A stretch of 6,049 nt of DNA from Candidatus Cloacimonadota bacterium (GTDB lineage Bacteria; Cloacimonadota; Cloacimonadia; JGIOTU-2). A program made the position numbers and the translations under genes. Positions 1 through 4,899 of this stretch are shown piece after piece. Position 1 is the first letter of the stretch. Each line of letters opens with the position of its first letter. The stretch spans positions 1-6,049 of the forward strand of contig DAOVPZ010000076.1 in the NCBI GenBank assembly GCA_030628975.1. The letters run 5' to 3'. Under the pieces are notes generated by a model that was not told where the DNA came from, searched no databases, and saw only the letters and a program-made list of their open reading frames with translations.

Positions 1-237
1 AATTATGCATTTCTTTTTCAAGCAGAAGGGAATATGGAAAAAGCACAGATAATCTATGAACAAATCCTTGAACAAAAGGAAGATATAAAAACTTTAAATA
101 ATTTAGCAGTTATTTATGAACATAATAATTCATTAGAAGAAGCGAAAATTCTTCTCCAAAAAGCCTTAAAATTGGACCCCAATTTTGAATTAGCACAAAA
201 AAATTTAGAAAGGATTAGTAAGTTAACCAAGAATTAG
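1..237 (+). CDS. C-terminal part of a TPR-repeat protein (5' end outside window)
   Basis: The frame is open from the first base, so the gene very probably starts before the window; the Met at 34-36 is internal rather than a start, because TPR-like sequence already precedes it. The visible 78 residues hold about two tetratricopeptide repeats. One covers roughly residues 1-27 (Ala, Gly and 'EKAQIIYEQIL' positions). A clear 34-residue unit lies at residues 28-61, with the pattern NLAVIY, LEEAK, ALKLDPN. A last helix ends in Lys/Asn-rich residues. TPR arrays form helical scaffolds for protein-protein contacts, but the specific partner cannot be read from this fragment. There is no downstream partner gene within 500 bases, so it looks like the last gene of its transcript. 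I am sure of the repeat class and have no basis for a specific name. Confidence 0.85.
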   Translation, partial: NYAFLFQAEGNMEKAQIIYEQILEQKEDIKTLNNLAVIYEHNNSLEEAKILLQKALKLDPNFELAQKNLERISKLTKN

Positions 238-276
238 CATGAAAGGATTTGAAATTACTTTGTTAACCTTTTGGGA

Positions 277-303
277 GTGCTGACCGCCAATCGGTCTCAG
301 CAC
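277..303. repeat. GC-rich hairpin, possible terminator or dispersed palindrome
   Basis: GTGCT (277-281) and GACCG (282-286) pair with CGGTC (292-296) and AGCAC (299-303) around a CCAAT loop, with a 2-nt bulge (TC, 297-298). This gives a 10-bp GC-rich stem 40 bases after the TPR gene stop. There is no T-run after it, so a classical intrinsic terminator is not supported. It abuts further palindromes and is more likely a dispersed palindromic repeat that could still help end transcription. Confidence 0.6.
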
Positions 304-362
304 CCAGATGGAAAAGCTTGGCGAATCCGCCTATGGCGGAAGACAAGTCCCGAGAAATCTGG
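304..362. repeat. Nested palindrome: CCAGAT...ATCTGG around a TCCGCC/GGCGGA core
   Basis: CCAGAT (304-309) and ATCTGG (357-362) form an outer inverted pair. CTTG (317-320) and CAAG (344-347) form a short inner pair. The centre is the 15-bp palindrome TCCGCCTATGGCGGA at 326-340 (6-bp arms, 3-nt loop). The same outer pair, CCAGAT/ATCTGG, surrounds the unrelated 42-bp element inside mfd (1596-1653), so the outer palindrome may be a separate family into which others insert. The core is certain; the nesting is an interpretation. Confidence 0.5.
326..340. repeat. 15-bp palindrome family, copy 1
   Basis: TCCGCCTATGGCGGA has perfect 6-bp arms and a TAT loop. An identical copy lies at 389-403 and a one-base variant (loop TTT) lies inside mfd at 2785-2799. 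Forward reading frames through the motif have no stop codon, which would let it sit inside genes. Confidence 0.85.
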
Positions 363-388
363 ATAAATTTCTTTCAACCAAATGCTGG

Positions 389-403
389 TCCGCCTATGGC
401 GGA
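389..403. repeat. 15-bp palindrome family, copy 2
   Basis: This copy is identical over 15 bases to the one at 326-340 and in the same orientation. The flanks differ (GG before and AATGG after, against GAA and AGAC at copy 1), so the conserved unit is little more than the palindrome itself. Confidence 0.85.
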
Positions 404-487
404 AATGGATTATCAACAATTCCCACACTAAAATTCATTGTGATAATTTACAAAACTGTCGAGACTTAAGGGAGAAAAATATATAAA

Positions 488-577
488 ATGTATCAACCAT
501 ATTTAGGATTTGACCATACATACCCCCAAAAATTTAAGACAAATAGGTTTATTTTGATAAACAAAGAAAATAATTAA
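488..577 (+). CDS. Possible 29-residue ORF, doubtful
   Basis: An ATG at 488 opens 29 codons ending at TAA 575-577, exactly where the folded block at 577-720 begins. A purine-rich AAGGGAG at 468-474 lies 13 nt upstream, longer than ideal spacing. The peptide (start MYQPYLGFDH) has no recognisable motif, signal sequence or membrane segment. Its 3' part contains a hairpin, GTTTAT (547-552) with ATAAAC (557-562). It could equally be chance, or the start of a gene cut off by insertion of the downstream block. I do not recognise it. Confidence 0.12.
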   Translation: MYQPYLGFDHTYPQKFKTNRFILINKENN

Positions 578-720
578 AAGAAGCCCACGAATTTATTCGT
601 GGGAAAATAGAGCAAATGCACTTCTATTAACCATTTCAATGGTTTTCTATTATGTCTTGTAAACGGTTAAAACCGTTATTGACTCCTCTGAATCCTTAAT
701 TCCCACGCGTGGGCTTCTTT
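577..720. repeat. 144-bp multi-hairpin block with 13-bp terminal inverted repeats (REP/BIME- or MITE-like)
   Basis: The ends, AAAGAAGCCCACG (577-589) and CGTGGGCTTCTTT (708-720), are perfect 13-bp inverted repeats. Each end can also fold alone: 584-603 forms an 8-bp stem with a TTTA loop, and 702-713 is a 12-bp perfect palindrome. Inside lie AACCATT/AATGGTT (629-644) and AACGGTT/AACCGTT (662-677). AATAGA (606-611) can pair with TCTATT at 623-628 or at 646-651, because TTCTATTA occurs twice (622-629 and 645-652). Five stems in 144 bases with no coding frame is far from random. Clustered hairpins with CCCACG ends recall REP/BIME elements moved in trans by IS200/IS605-like (RAYT) transposases, or a MITE. 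No transposase gene or clear target duplication is visible here. A structured RNA is the alternative; strand is undetermined. Confidence 0.6.
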
Positions 721-746
721 GGTAAGAAATTTCCTGCTTAAATTAT

Positions 747-974
747 TTGGGAGATTTTTTAGATGAGGAGTTAATCCAAAAAATTCCTGCAATTGATTTT
801 ATTGTTGATTGTTTTGAGACAGAACTTGAAGGATATCACAGAAATAATATCCTACAAAAAAAAATTATACATATTAATTTCAAAAAACTTTTAATAATTG
901 AAATTATCTTTTTCTTGGTTATGAATGAAGATAATCAAGTTATTATTGATAGTTTGACAATATACAAAAGATAA
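747..974 (+). CDS. Doubtful 75-codon ORF, possible gene remnant
   Basis: The frame is open from 726 to the TAA at 972-974, with no ATG near its start; the first possible start is TTG at 747, without a clear ribosome binding site. The product is rich in Ile, Leu, Lys and Asn. Residues about 7-21 (DEELIQKIPAIDFIV) faintly recall the pattern 'EEL..KIP.VDF.VG' in the N-terminal domain of MiaB/RimO-type methylthiotransferases, but the Cys ligands and the rest of that domain are not apparent. It begins 27 bases after the folded block at 577-720, which may have cut off its 5' part. It may be a decayed fragment or a chance ORF; I do not assign a function. Confidence 0.2.
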   Translation: MGDFLDEELIQKIPAIDFIVDCFETELEGYHRNNILQKKIIHINFKKLLIIEIIFFLVMNEDNQVIIDSLTIYKR

Positions 975-1015
975 AACTAAAATATTCAACCAATATAGAA
1001 CTATTACAATCATCT

Positions 1016-1035
1016 AATAAAAACAGGTTTTTATT
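1016..1035. terminator. AT-rich hairpin, weak terminator candidate
   Basis: AATAAAAAC (1016-1024) and GTTTTTATT (1027-1035) are perfect 9-bp complements; with a realistic 4-nt loop the stem is 8 bp. It follows the doubtful ORF ending at 974. The stem has only one G-C pair and the T-run lies within it rather than after it, so terminator function is weakly supported. Confidence 0.25.
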
Positions 1036-1045
1036 TGGTAAAAAT

Positions 1046-1080
1046 TTGACACTTTATTATTTAAATATTTGAAATATAAT
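1046..1080 (+). promoter_or_regulatory. Possible promoter boxes upstream of mfd
   Basis: A perfect TTGACA (1046-1051) and a perfect TATAAT (1075-1080) lie upstream of mfd, but the spacer is 23 bp against the usual 16-18, so they probably do not work as one sigma-70 pair. TATAAT alone could serve as a -10 box with a poor -35, giving a leader of about 165 bases. In AT-rich DNA such matches arise easily by chance. Confidence 0.25.
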
Positions 1081-1121
1081 AATGATAAAGAGAAATATAG
1101 AATATATCAAGTTTATTTCCT

Positions 1122-1211
1122 ATGAAAGCAAATAAATTTCTTTTATTGCTTTTTTACGCTTGTAAAATATCTTTCGTGTCTATTTGTTCACCCTTCGCAG
1201 TCCCGATATAA
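1122..1211 (+). CDS. Possible 29-residue secretory-type leader ORF, doubtful
   Basis: ATG 1122 opens a 29-codon frame ending at TAA 1209-1211. The peptide starts MKANKFLLLLFYAC: a basic N-terminus, then a hydrophobic run ending in Ala-Cys, like the start of a secreted protein or lipoprotein. It then runs into the 32-bp repeat and ends inside the palindromic insert (TAA lies in its central loop). There is no ribosome binding site. It may be a chance frame or the remnant of a gene invaded by repeats. The AAAGCA (1125-1130) / TGCTTT (1147-1152) arms in it form a weak hairpin followed by T residues to 1155. Confidence 0.12.
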   Translation: MKANKFLLLLFYACKISFVSICSPFAVPI

Positions 1212-1244
1212 TCGGGACGGAGAACGGGTGTTATTTCGTGGCTA
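1171..1244 (+). repeat. 32-bp dispersed repeat, split by a 42-bp insert
   Basis: The left part is 1171-1187 and the right part 1230-1244. Joined, they give 32 bases that match the reverse complement of 4764-4795 at 28 of 32 positions with no gap. The repeat is made of about three 10-base units of the form yTTTyGTGkn, ending in GGCTA. The right part ends 10 bases before the mfd ATG, so it fills the place where a Shine-Dalgarno sequence would sit, and none is present. The unsplit downstream copy shows what the site looked like before insertion. Confidence 0.75.
1188..1229 (+). mobile_element. 42-bp palindromic insertion element, copy A
   Basis: This is the insert that splits the 32-bp repeat. 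Its outer arms, CACCCTTC (1189-1196) and GAACGGGTG (1222-1230, reaching 1 nt into the repeat), pair with one bulged C. Its core, GTCCCGATATAATCGGGAC (1200-1218), is a palindrome with 8-bp arms. The dinucleotide GT occurs at both edges (1186-1187 and 1228-1229), so the boundaries are ambiguous by 2 nt and a 2-bp target duplication is possible. The length is divisible by three and equals that of the copy in mfd (1605-1646). It is far too short to code for its own mobility, so it would depend on an enzyme supplied from elsewhere. Confidence 0.7.
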
Positions 1245-1254
1245 AATTTATATT

Positions 1255-4200
1255 ATGTTTTATAAAACTGTAAAACCATTCTTAGAAAAATCTGCTTTAA
1301 TACACCAATTTAATCAGTTTGTACAAATAAAGACCCCAAAACAGGTCTATGGTGTAATTGGTTCAGAGAAATCTTTACTACTCGCCCATCTTTTTTTCAT
1401 AACAAAAAAAACTATTTTATATATAACCCAAAATGATGTAATAGCCAGAAATACCTGTGATGATCTGGAAATTTTGATTGGAGAAGATAATGTTCATTAT
1501 TTACCGGAATATGAGCTTTTACCTTATGAGTCATTTTCTCCAAGACTGAGCTGTCAGATAGAACGAAGTAACGCATTAAGTAAAGCAGTATCTTGTCCAG
1601 ATATACCCGTTCTCCGTAGTCCCGATTTAATCGGGACGAAGGGTGAATCTGGAGGAATTTTTATTGTTTCAATAAAGGAGTTTCTGCGAAATATTAATCA
1701 TCCCGAAAGCTATAAAGCAAATATTACTTGGGTAACAAAAGGGAAAGAATACGATTTAGAAAAGCTTGTCTCTAATTTAATTGCGCGTGGATATAATCAT
1801 ACAAGTCAGGTTTCTCAAATAGGGGAGATAAGCAAACGAGGAGGCATTTTAGATATTTTTTCTCCTCAATATCAAAACCCTTTCAGATTGGAATTTTTGG
1901 GTGATGAGATTGAATCAATAAGAGAATTTTCTGTTCAATCTCAATGCTCGATCAACAACAATTATGATGAAATAACTATCCAACCAATGCGAGAGATTTC
2001 TCTTAGTAATCTTTCCAAATCATCTCCTGATGAACTTTTAGAAAGGATTTCGGTAAAGGGTTTTTATGATGGTATTGAACAAGATTTTGCAAAACTTTTA
2101 GATAAGATTGCAACTTTCTCAGAATACTTCAATCCAAAGGATACTTTTTTGGTGTTTGATGAATTTCAGAATTTTTCTAATATAGAAAAGAATCTCTTTG
2201 AGGAGATTAAAAAAAGTTACAAAGAAAAGATTAATATCATTTCAGAAAAATTGATTCCAAAACCTGATGAATTGTTTTCTAAATTTGATAGTCTGGATTT
2301 AGATAAATTTTCAACATTATTTTTTAGTAAAAGTGATTATCATCTGTCAGAAAATTCCCTATATCTGCCATTCAAATCACAAATGAATTTTAACAGCAAT
2401 TTTAATCTTCTTGAGGATGAAATAGACTCACTTCTACAAAAAGGATATACTATTTTCATCCAATCTGATAATAAAAGTCAGAGCAGTAGAATTCAGAATA
2501 TTCTATCTTCATACCTGGATAAAGTTAGATTTACCGCTGGATCCTCCTCTGGAGAGCGAGTTGGTGTCTTTCAAAACGGTTTTATTTTTGATGATGCTCA
2601 TCTTGCAATTTTTACAGACCATGAAATATTTAATAGGTATAGGCAGAAAAGACGATTTGCACGATTCAAAAAAGCAGAAGCACTTGCAGATTATGAGTCC
2701 TTACAAAATGGTGATTATGTTGTTCATATAGATTATGGTATTGGATTGTATCAGGGATTGGAAAAGCTGAAAATATCCAGGGGATCCGCCTTTGGCGGAA
2801 AGGATTCTGAGATGGATTGTATGGTTATTAGTTATGCTGATGATGATAAGGTTTTTGTCCCAACTGAAAAGTTAAATCTTATTTCAAAATTTTCAGCTCA
2901 AGAAGGGATTACTCCAAATATACATAGGATTGGTGGTAGATTATGGGATAGAGTAAAGAAAAGGATTATGAAAGATATTGAAGAAATTGCAACTGAACTT
3001 TTATACCTTTATGCACAAAGAGAACTTGCAAAAGGATTTGCTTTTTCTCCAGATTCTGAATGGCAGAAGGATTTAGAAGCATCATTTATCTATGAAGACA
3101 CACCCGATCAGCTTAAAGCAACAGATGATATCAAAAATGATATGGAATCTGCAATACCAATGGAACGATTAATCTGTGGTGATGTTGGCTTTGGTAAAAC
3201 CGAAGTAGCTATCCGTGCAGCTTTCAAATCCGTTATGGATAGTAAACAGGTGGCTTTTTTGGCTCCAACAACAATTCTTGTAGAACAGCATTATATCACA
3301 TTTTTAGAAAGATTGAAAGATTATCCTGTGCAAATTGAGATGCTTAGCAGATTTGTTACTCGCAAAAATCAAAAGAGAGTTATAGAAGGATTACAATTTG
3401 GTGAAGTTGATATTGTGATCGGAACTCACAGATTGCTTTCTGATGATGTGAAATTTAAAGATTTGGGTTTGATTATCATTGATGAAGAACAAAGATTTGG
3501 CGTGAACCACAAAGAGAAACTAAAAGCATTAAAGACTAATGTGGATATCTTGATTTTATCTGCAACCCCAATCCCTCGCACACTTAATATGGCACTTTAT
3601 GAGGTAAAAGATATGACCATTATGAATATCCCACCAGAAAATCGTCTGCCAATTAGAACAGCAATAGTTAATTATGATGATGAACTTATAGAATCAGCAA
3701 TTAGGCGTGAGATTGACAGGCAGGGACAGGTTTATTTTTTACATAACAGAGTTGAAACAATTTATGGATTGGAGCAAAGATTAAACCAACTACTGCCTGA
3801 AGTTTCTTTTCAAGTCGGGCATGCGCAAATGTCAGAAAGACAATTGGAAAATGTAATGCTGGATTTTTATCACTATAAATTTGATGTTCTCATCTGCACC
3901 ACAATTATTGAGTCTGGAATAGATATTCCAAATGTCAATACTATTATTATTAACCGAGCTGATAAGTTTGGATTAGCACAGCTTTATCAGTTGCGTGGTA
4001 GAGTAGGTCGTTCCGACCGTCAAGCTTATGCATATCTTATTAAACCAACGAAGATGACAAACACTGCTTATGAAAAGCTAAGAACCATTGAACGGAATGA
4101 AGCTCTTGGTTCTGGTCTAAATATTGCAATGCATGATCTTGAAATTCGGGGTGCTGGAAATATCCTTGGTGAGAAGCAGCATGGTCTTATGAATACTATT

Positions 4201-4761
4201 GGAATAAGTTTCTATAATCAAATTTTGAAAAAGGCAATCGAAAAAATTAGAAAAGGAGAAGATACAGATATTTTTTCCACCAAAGGAGATGCCTTCGAGG
4301 GAGTTGATAAGAGAAAAGCAAAAGTCCAATCTGAAATTCCATACTTTTTCCCGAAAGAATACATTACTGATGAAACAGCTCGTTTGGATTTCTATCGCAG
4401 ATTGAATGCAATAATAGAAGAAAAGGTTTTTCATCAACTACAAAATGAAATGACAGATAGGTTTGGCAAACTTCCTCAAGCTGCAAAAAATGTATTTTAT
4501 TATTATTTAGTAAATTTCTGGGCAGAAAGAAACAAAATAAAGTCTGTTTATATAGGAAAAAACAAAGTTGTTATTGAACCAATTCAACCGATGATTTCTA
4601 AAATAAAGATTGAAAAGATTTTGAAATCAACTAAGTTTGCAGTATATTTTAAACAAATAAAAGGATTGAGTATTGCTGTTAACATACCATATAATAAAAT
4701 TGACAGGTTCTCAGCAAATTTTGATGTTTGTATTAAAATTATAAAAATTATAGGAGAATAA
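1255..4761 (+). CDS. mfd: Transcription-repair coupling factor (Mfd), ATP-dependent DNA translocase
   Basis: Mfd binds RNA polymerase stalled at a lesion, uses ATP to move on upstream DNA, pushes the polymerase off and recruits UvrA for nucleotide excision repair. The 1168 residues match the usual full length. The UvrB-like N-terminal module has a degenerate P-loop, GVIGSEKS (33-40), an LPYESFSP segment (89-96) and RGGILDIF (195-202). The RNA-polymerase-interaction (CarD-like) domain covers about 483-546 (GDYVVHIDYGIG to VFVPTEKLNLI). The RecG-like motor has Walker A GDVGFGKT (642-649, Lys648), Walker B DEEQ (743-746), SATPIPRT (769-776) and QLRGRVGR (912-919). The C-terminal TRCF domain lies near 1020-1115 (TDETARLDFYRRL at 1038-1050). 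The start is fixed by a stop at 1243-1245 and the family N-terminus; no Shine-Dalgarno is present. Two short in-frame insertions coincide with palindromes shared with the spacer. All motor motifs are intact, so the protein should be active. Confidence 0.98.
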   Translation: MFYKTVKPFLEKSALIHQFNQFVQIKTPKQVYGVIGSEKSLLLAHLFFITKKTILYITQNDVIARNTCDDLEILIGEDNVHYLPEYELLPYESFSPRLSCQIERSNALSKAVSCPDIPVLRSPDLIGTKGESGGIFIVSIKEFLRNINHPESYKANITWVTKGKEYDLEKLVSNLIARGYNHTSQVSQIGEISKRGGILDIFSPQYQNPFRLEFLGDEIESIREFSVQSQCSINNNYDEITIQPMREISLSNLSKSSPDELLERISVKGFYDGIEQDFAKLLDKIATFSEYFNPKDTFLVFDEFQNFSNIEKNLFEEIKKSYKEKINIISEKLIPKPDELFSKFDSLDLDKFSTLFFSKSDYHLSENSLYLPFKSQMNFNSNFNLLEDEIDSLLQKGYTIFIQSDNKSQSSRIQNILSSYLDKVRFTAGSSSGERVGVFQNGFIFDDAHLAIFTDHEIFNRYRQKRRFARFKKAEALADYESLQNGDYVVHIDYGIGLYQGLEKLKISRGSAFGGKDSEMDCMVISYADDDKVFVPTEKLNLISKFSAQEGITPNIHRIGGRLWDRVKKRIMKDIEEIATELLYLYAQRELAKGFAFSPDSEWQKDLEASFIYEDTPDQLKATDDIKNDMESAIPMERLICGDVGFGKTEVAIRAAFKSVMDSKQVAFLAPTTILVEQHYITFLERLKDYPVQIEMLSRFVTRKNQKRVIEGLQFGEVDIVIGTHRLLSDDVKFKDLGLIIIDEEQRFGVNHKEKLKALKTNVDILILSATPIPRTLNMALYEVKDMTIMNIPPENRLPIRTAIVNYDDELIESAIRREIDRQGQVYFLHNRVETIYGLEQRLNQLLPEVSFQVGHAQMSERQLENVMLDFYHYKFDVLICTTIIESGIDIPNVNTIIINRADKFGLAQLYQLRGRVGRSDRQAYAYLIKPTKMTNTAYEKLRTIERNEALGSGLNIAMHDLEIRGAGNILGEKQHGLMNTIGISFYNQILKKAIEKIRKGEDTDIFSTKGDAFEGVDKRKAKVQSEIPYFFPKEYITDETARLDFYRRLNAIIEEKVFHQLQNEMTDRFGKLPQAAKNVFYYYLVNFWAERNKIKSVYIGKNKVVIEPIQPMISKIKIEKILKSTKFAVYFKQIKGLSIAVNIPYNKIDRFSANFDVCIKIIKIIGE
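1605..1646 (-). mobile_element. 42-bp palindromic element, copy B, in frame inside mfd
   Basis: The outer arms (CCCGTTCTCC at 1606-1615 and GAAGGGTGA at 1638-1646) are the reverse complement of those of copy A at 1188-1229. The core, GTCCCGATTTAATCGGGAC (1619-1637), is a palindrome with 9-bp arms. The 22-bp inner unit GYA plus core keeps the same window orientation in both copies, so it is inverted relative to the arms: two nested palindromic modules. The element encodes about residues 118-131 of Mfd (PVLRSPDLIG...), between the YESFSP segment and the IFIV strand. Removing 42 bp leaves the frame intact and leaves TCCAGATATAATCTGGA, a perfect palindrome with 7-bp arms, suggesting insertion into the loop of an older palindrome (1596-1653). 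In Escherichia coli Mfd, recalled from memory, this loop is about 17 residues shorter. Confidence 0.75.
2785..2799 (+). repeat. 15-bp palindrome family, copy 3, in frame inside mfd
   Basis: TCCGCCTTTGGCGGA differs from the spacer copies (326-340, 389-403) by one loop base. It is read as Ser-Ala-Phe-Gly-Gly, Mfd residues 511-515. It sits in the RNA-polymerase-interaction domain between the strand ending in YQGLEKL and the strand CMVISY, where E. coli Mfd, from memory, has a turn about eight residues shorter. The flanks ATCC (2774-2777) and GGAT (2801-2804) may extend the inverted repeat. Confidence 0.7.
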
Positions 4762-4763
4762 TA

Positions 4764-4795
4764 TAGCCACAAAATTACACAAAATGACACGAAAG
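4764..4795 (-). repeat. Intact 32-bp dispersed repeat, inverted downstream of mfd
   Basis: It begins 2 nt after the mfd stop and matches, on the reverse strand, the rejoined repeat at 1171-1187 plus 1230-1244 at 28 of 32 bases. On the plus strand it reads as three 10-base units of the form (t/g)(a/c)CACrAAAk. With its partner it brackets mfd closely on both sides (10 nt from the start, 2 nt from the stop). It lies too far from its partner for a normal RNA hairpin, but the two could recombine to invert the segment. Confidence 0.75.
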
Positions 4796-4808
4796 TTTTT
4801 TTTGAATT

Positions 4809-4841
4809 AATTCTGAAGTTATTATTCTTGAGAATTTTTTT
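4809..4841 (+). terminator. Probable intrinsic terminator after mfd
   Basis: AATTCT (4809-4814) and AAG (4816-4818) pair with CTT (4827-4829) and AGAATT (4831-4836), with one symmetric G/G mismatch and an 8-nt loop. T residues continue to 4841, giving a seven-T run (4835-4841). The stem is AT-rich, which weakens it, but its place about 50 bases after mfd and the T-tail fit an intrinsic terminator. Another eight-T run lies just before it (4796-4803). Confidence 0.4.
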
Positions 4842-4887
4842 GTGAAATTTTCAGTCAAAGTCAAATAGTTATGGTAAAATAAATCCC

Positions 4888-4892
4888 AGGAG
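4888..4892 (+). promoter_or_regulatory. Shine-Dalgarno site of the foldase gene
   Basis: AGGAG is followed by a 7-nt spacer and the ATG at 4900-4902. This is the only strong ribosome binding site at a gene start in the window, and it favours the first ATG over the in-frame second at 4906. It contrasts with mfd, which has none. Upstream is a tandem GTCAAA pair (4854-4865) and a TAAAAT (4875-4880) that might be a -10 box, without a convincing -35. Confidence 0.7.
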
Positions 4893-4899
4893 CAAATAA

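Larger units (their letters stand above)
238..1254. other. ~1 kb spacer rich in palindromic repeats, no convincing gene
   Basis: Between the TPR gene stop and mfd I see no ORF with a normal start, ribosome binding site and recognisable protein. The stretch holds a GC-rich hairpin at 277-303, 15-bp palindromes at 326-340 and 389-403, a small hairpin at 547-562, a folded block at 577-720, weak ORFs at 488-577, 747-974 and 1122-1211, AT-rich hairpins at 1016-1035 and 1125-1152, and a split 32-bp repeat at 1171-1244. Positions 404-487 show nothing I can name. Islands of GC-rich palindrome in AT-rich DNA suggest repeated insertion of small elements. Confidence 0.7.

Noticed and set aside
271..410. 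CRISPR array
   Set aside because: Two identical 15-bp palindromes are separated by 48 bases, but there are only two units, the repeat is too short, and no cas gene is present.
577..720. tRNA or known riboswitch
   Set aside because: The multi-arm fold suggested this, but the arms do not match a tRNA cloverleaf (no anticodon loop, T-loop or CCA pattern) and I recognise no riboswitch core sequence.
1046..1080. Consensus sigma-70 promoter for mfd
   Set aside because: Both hexamers are perfect, but the 23-bp spacer is about six bases too long, so it is kept only as a weak candidate.
4117..4437. Antisense 106-codon frame inside mfd
   Set aside because: It lies entirely opposite the conserved 3' part of mfd, its product is a hydrophobic, Phe/Ile/Cys-rich shadow translation, and no ribosome binding site or family pattern is seen.
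1171..4795. Composite transposon with mfd as cargo
   Set aside because: The 32-bp inverted repeats look like terminal repeats, but there is no transposase, no target duplication is evident, and the repeat has the look of a dispersed 10-base-unit repeat. mfd is also a normal core gene.
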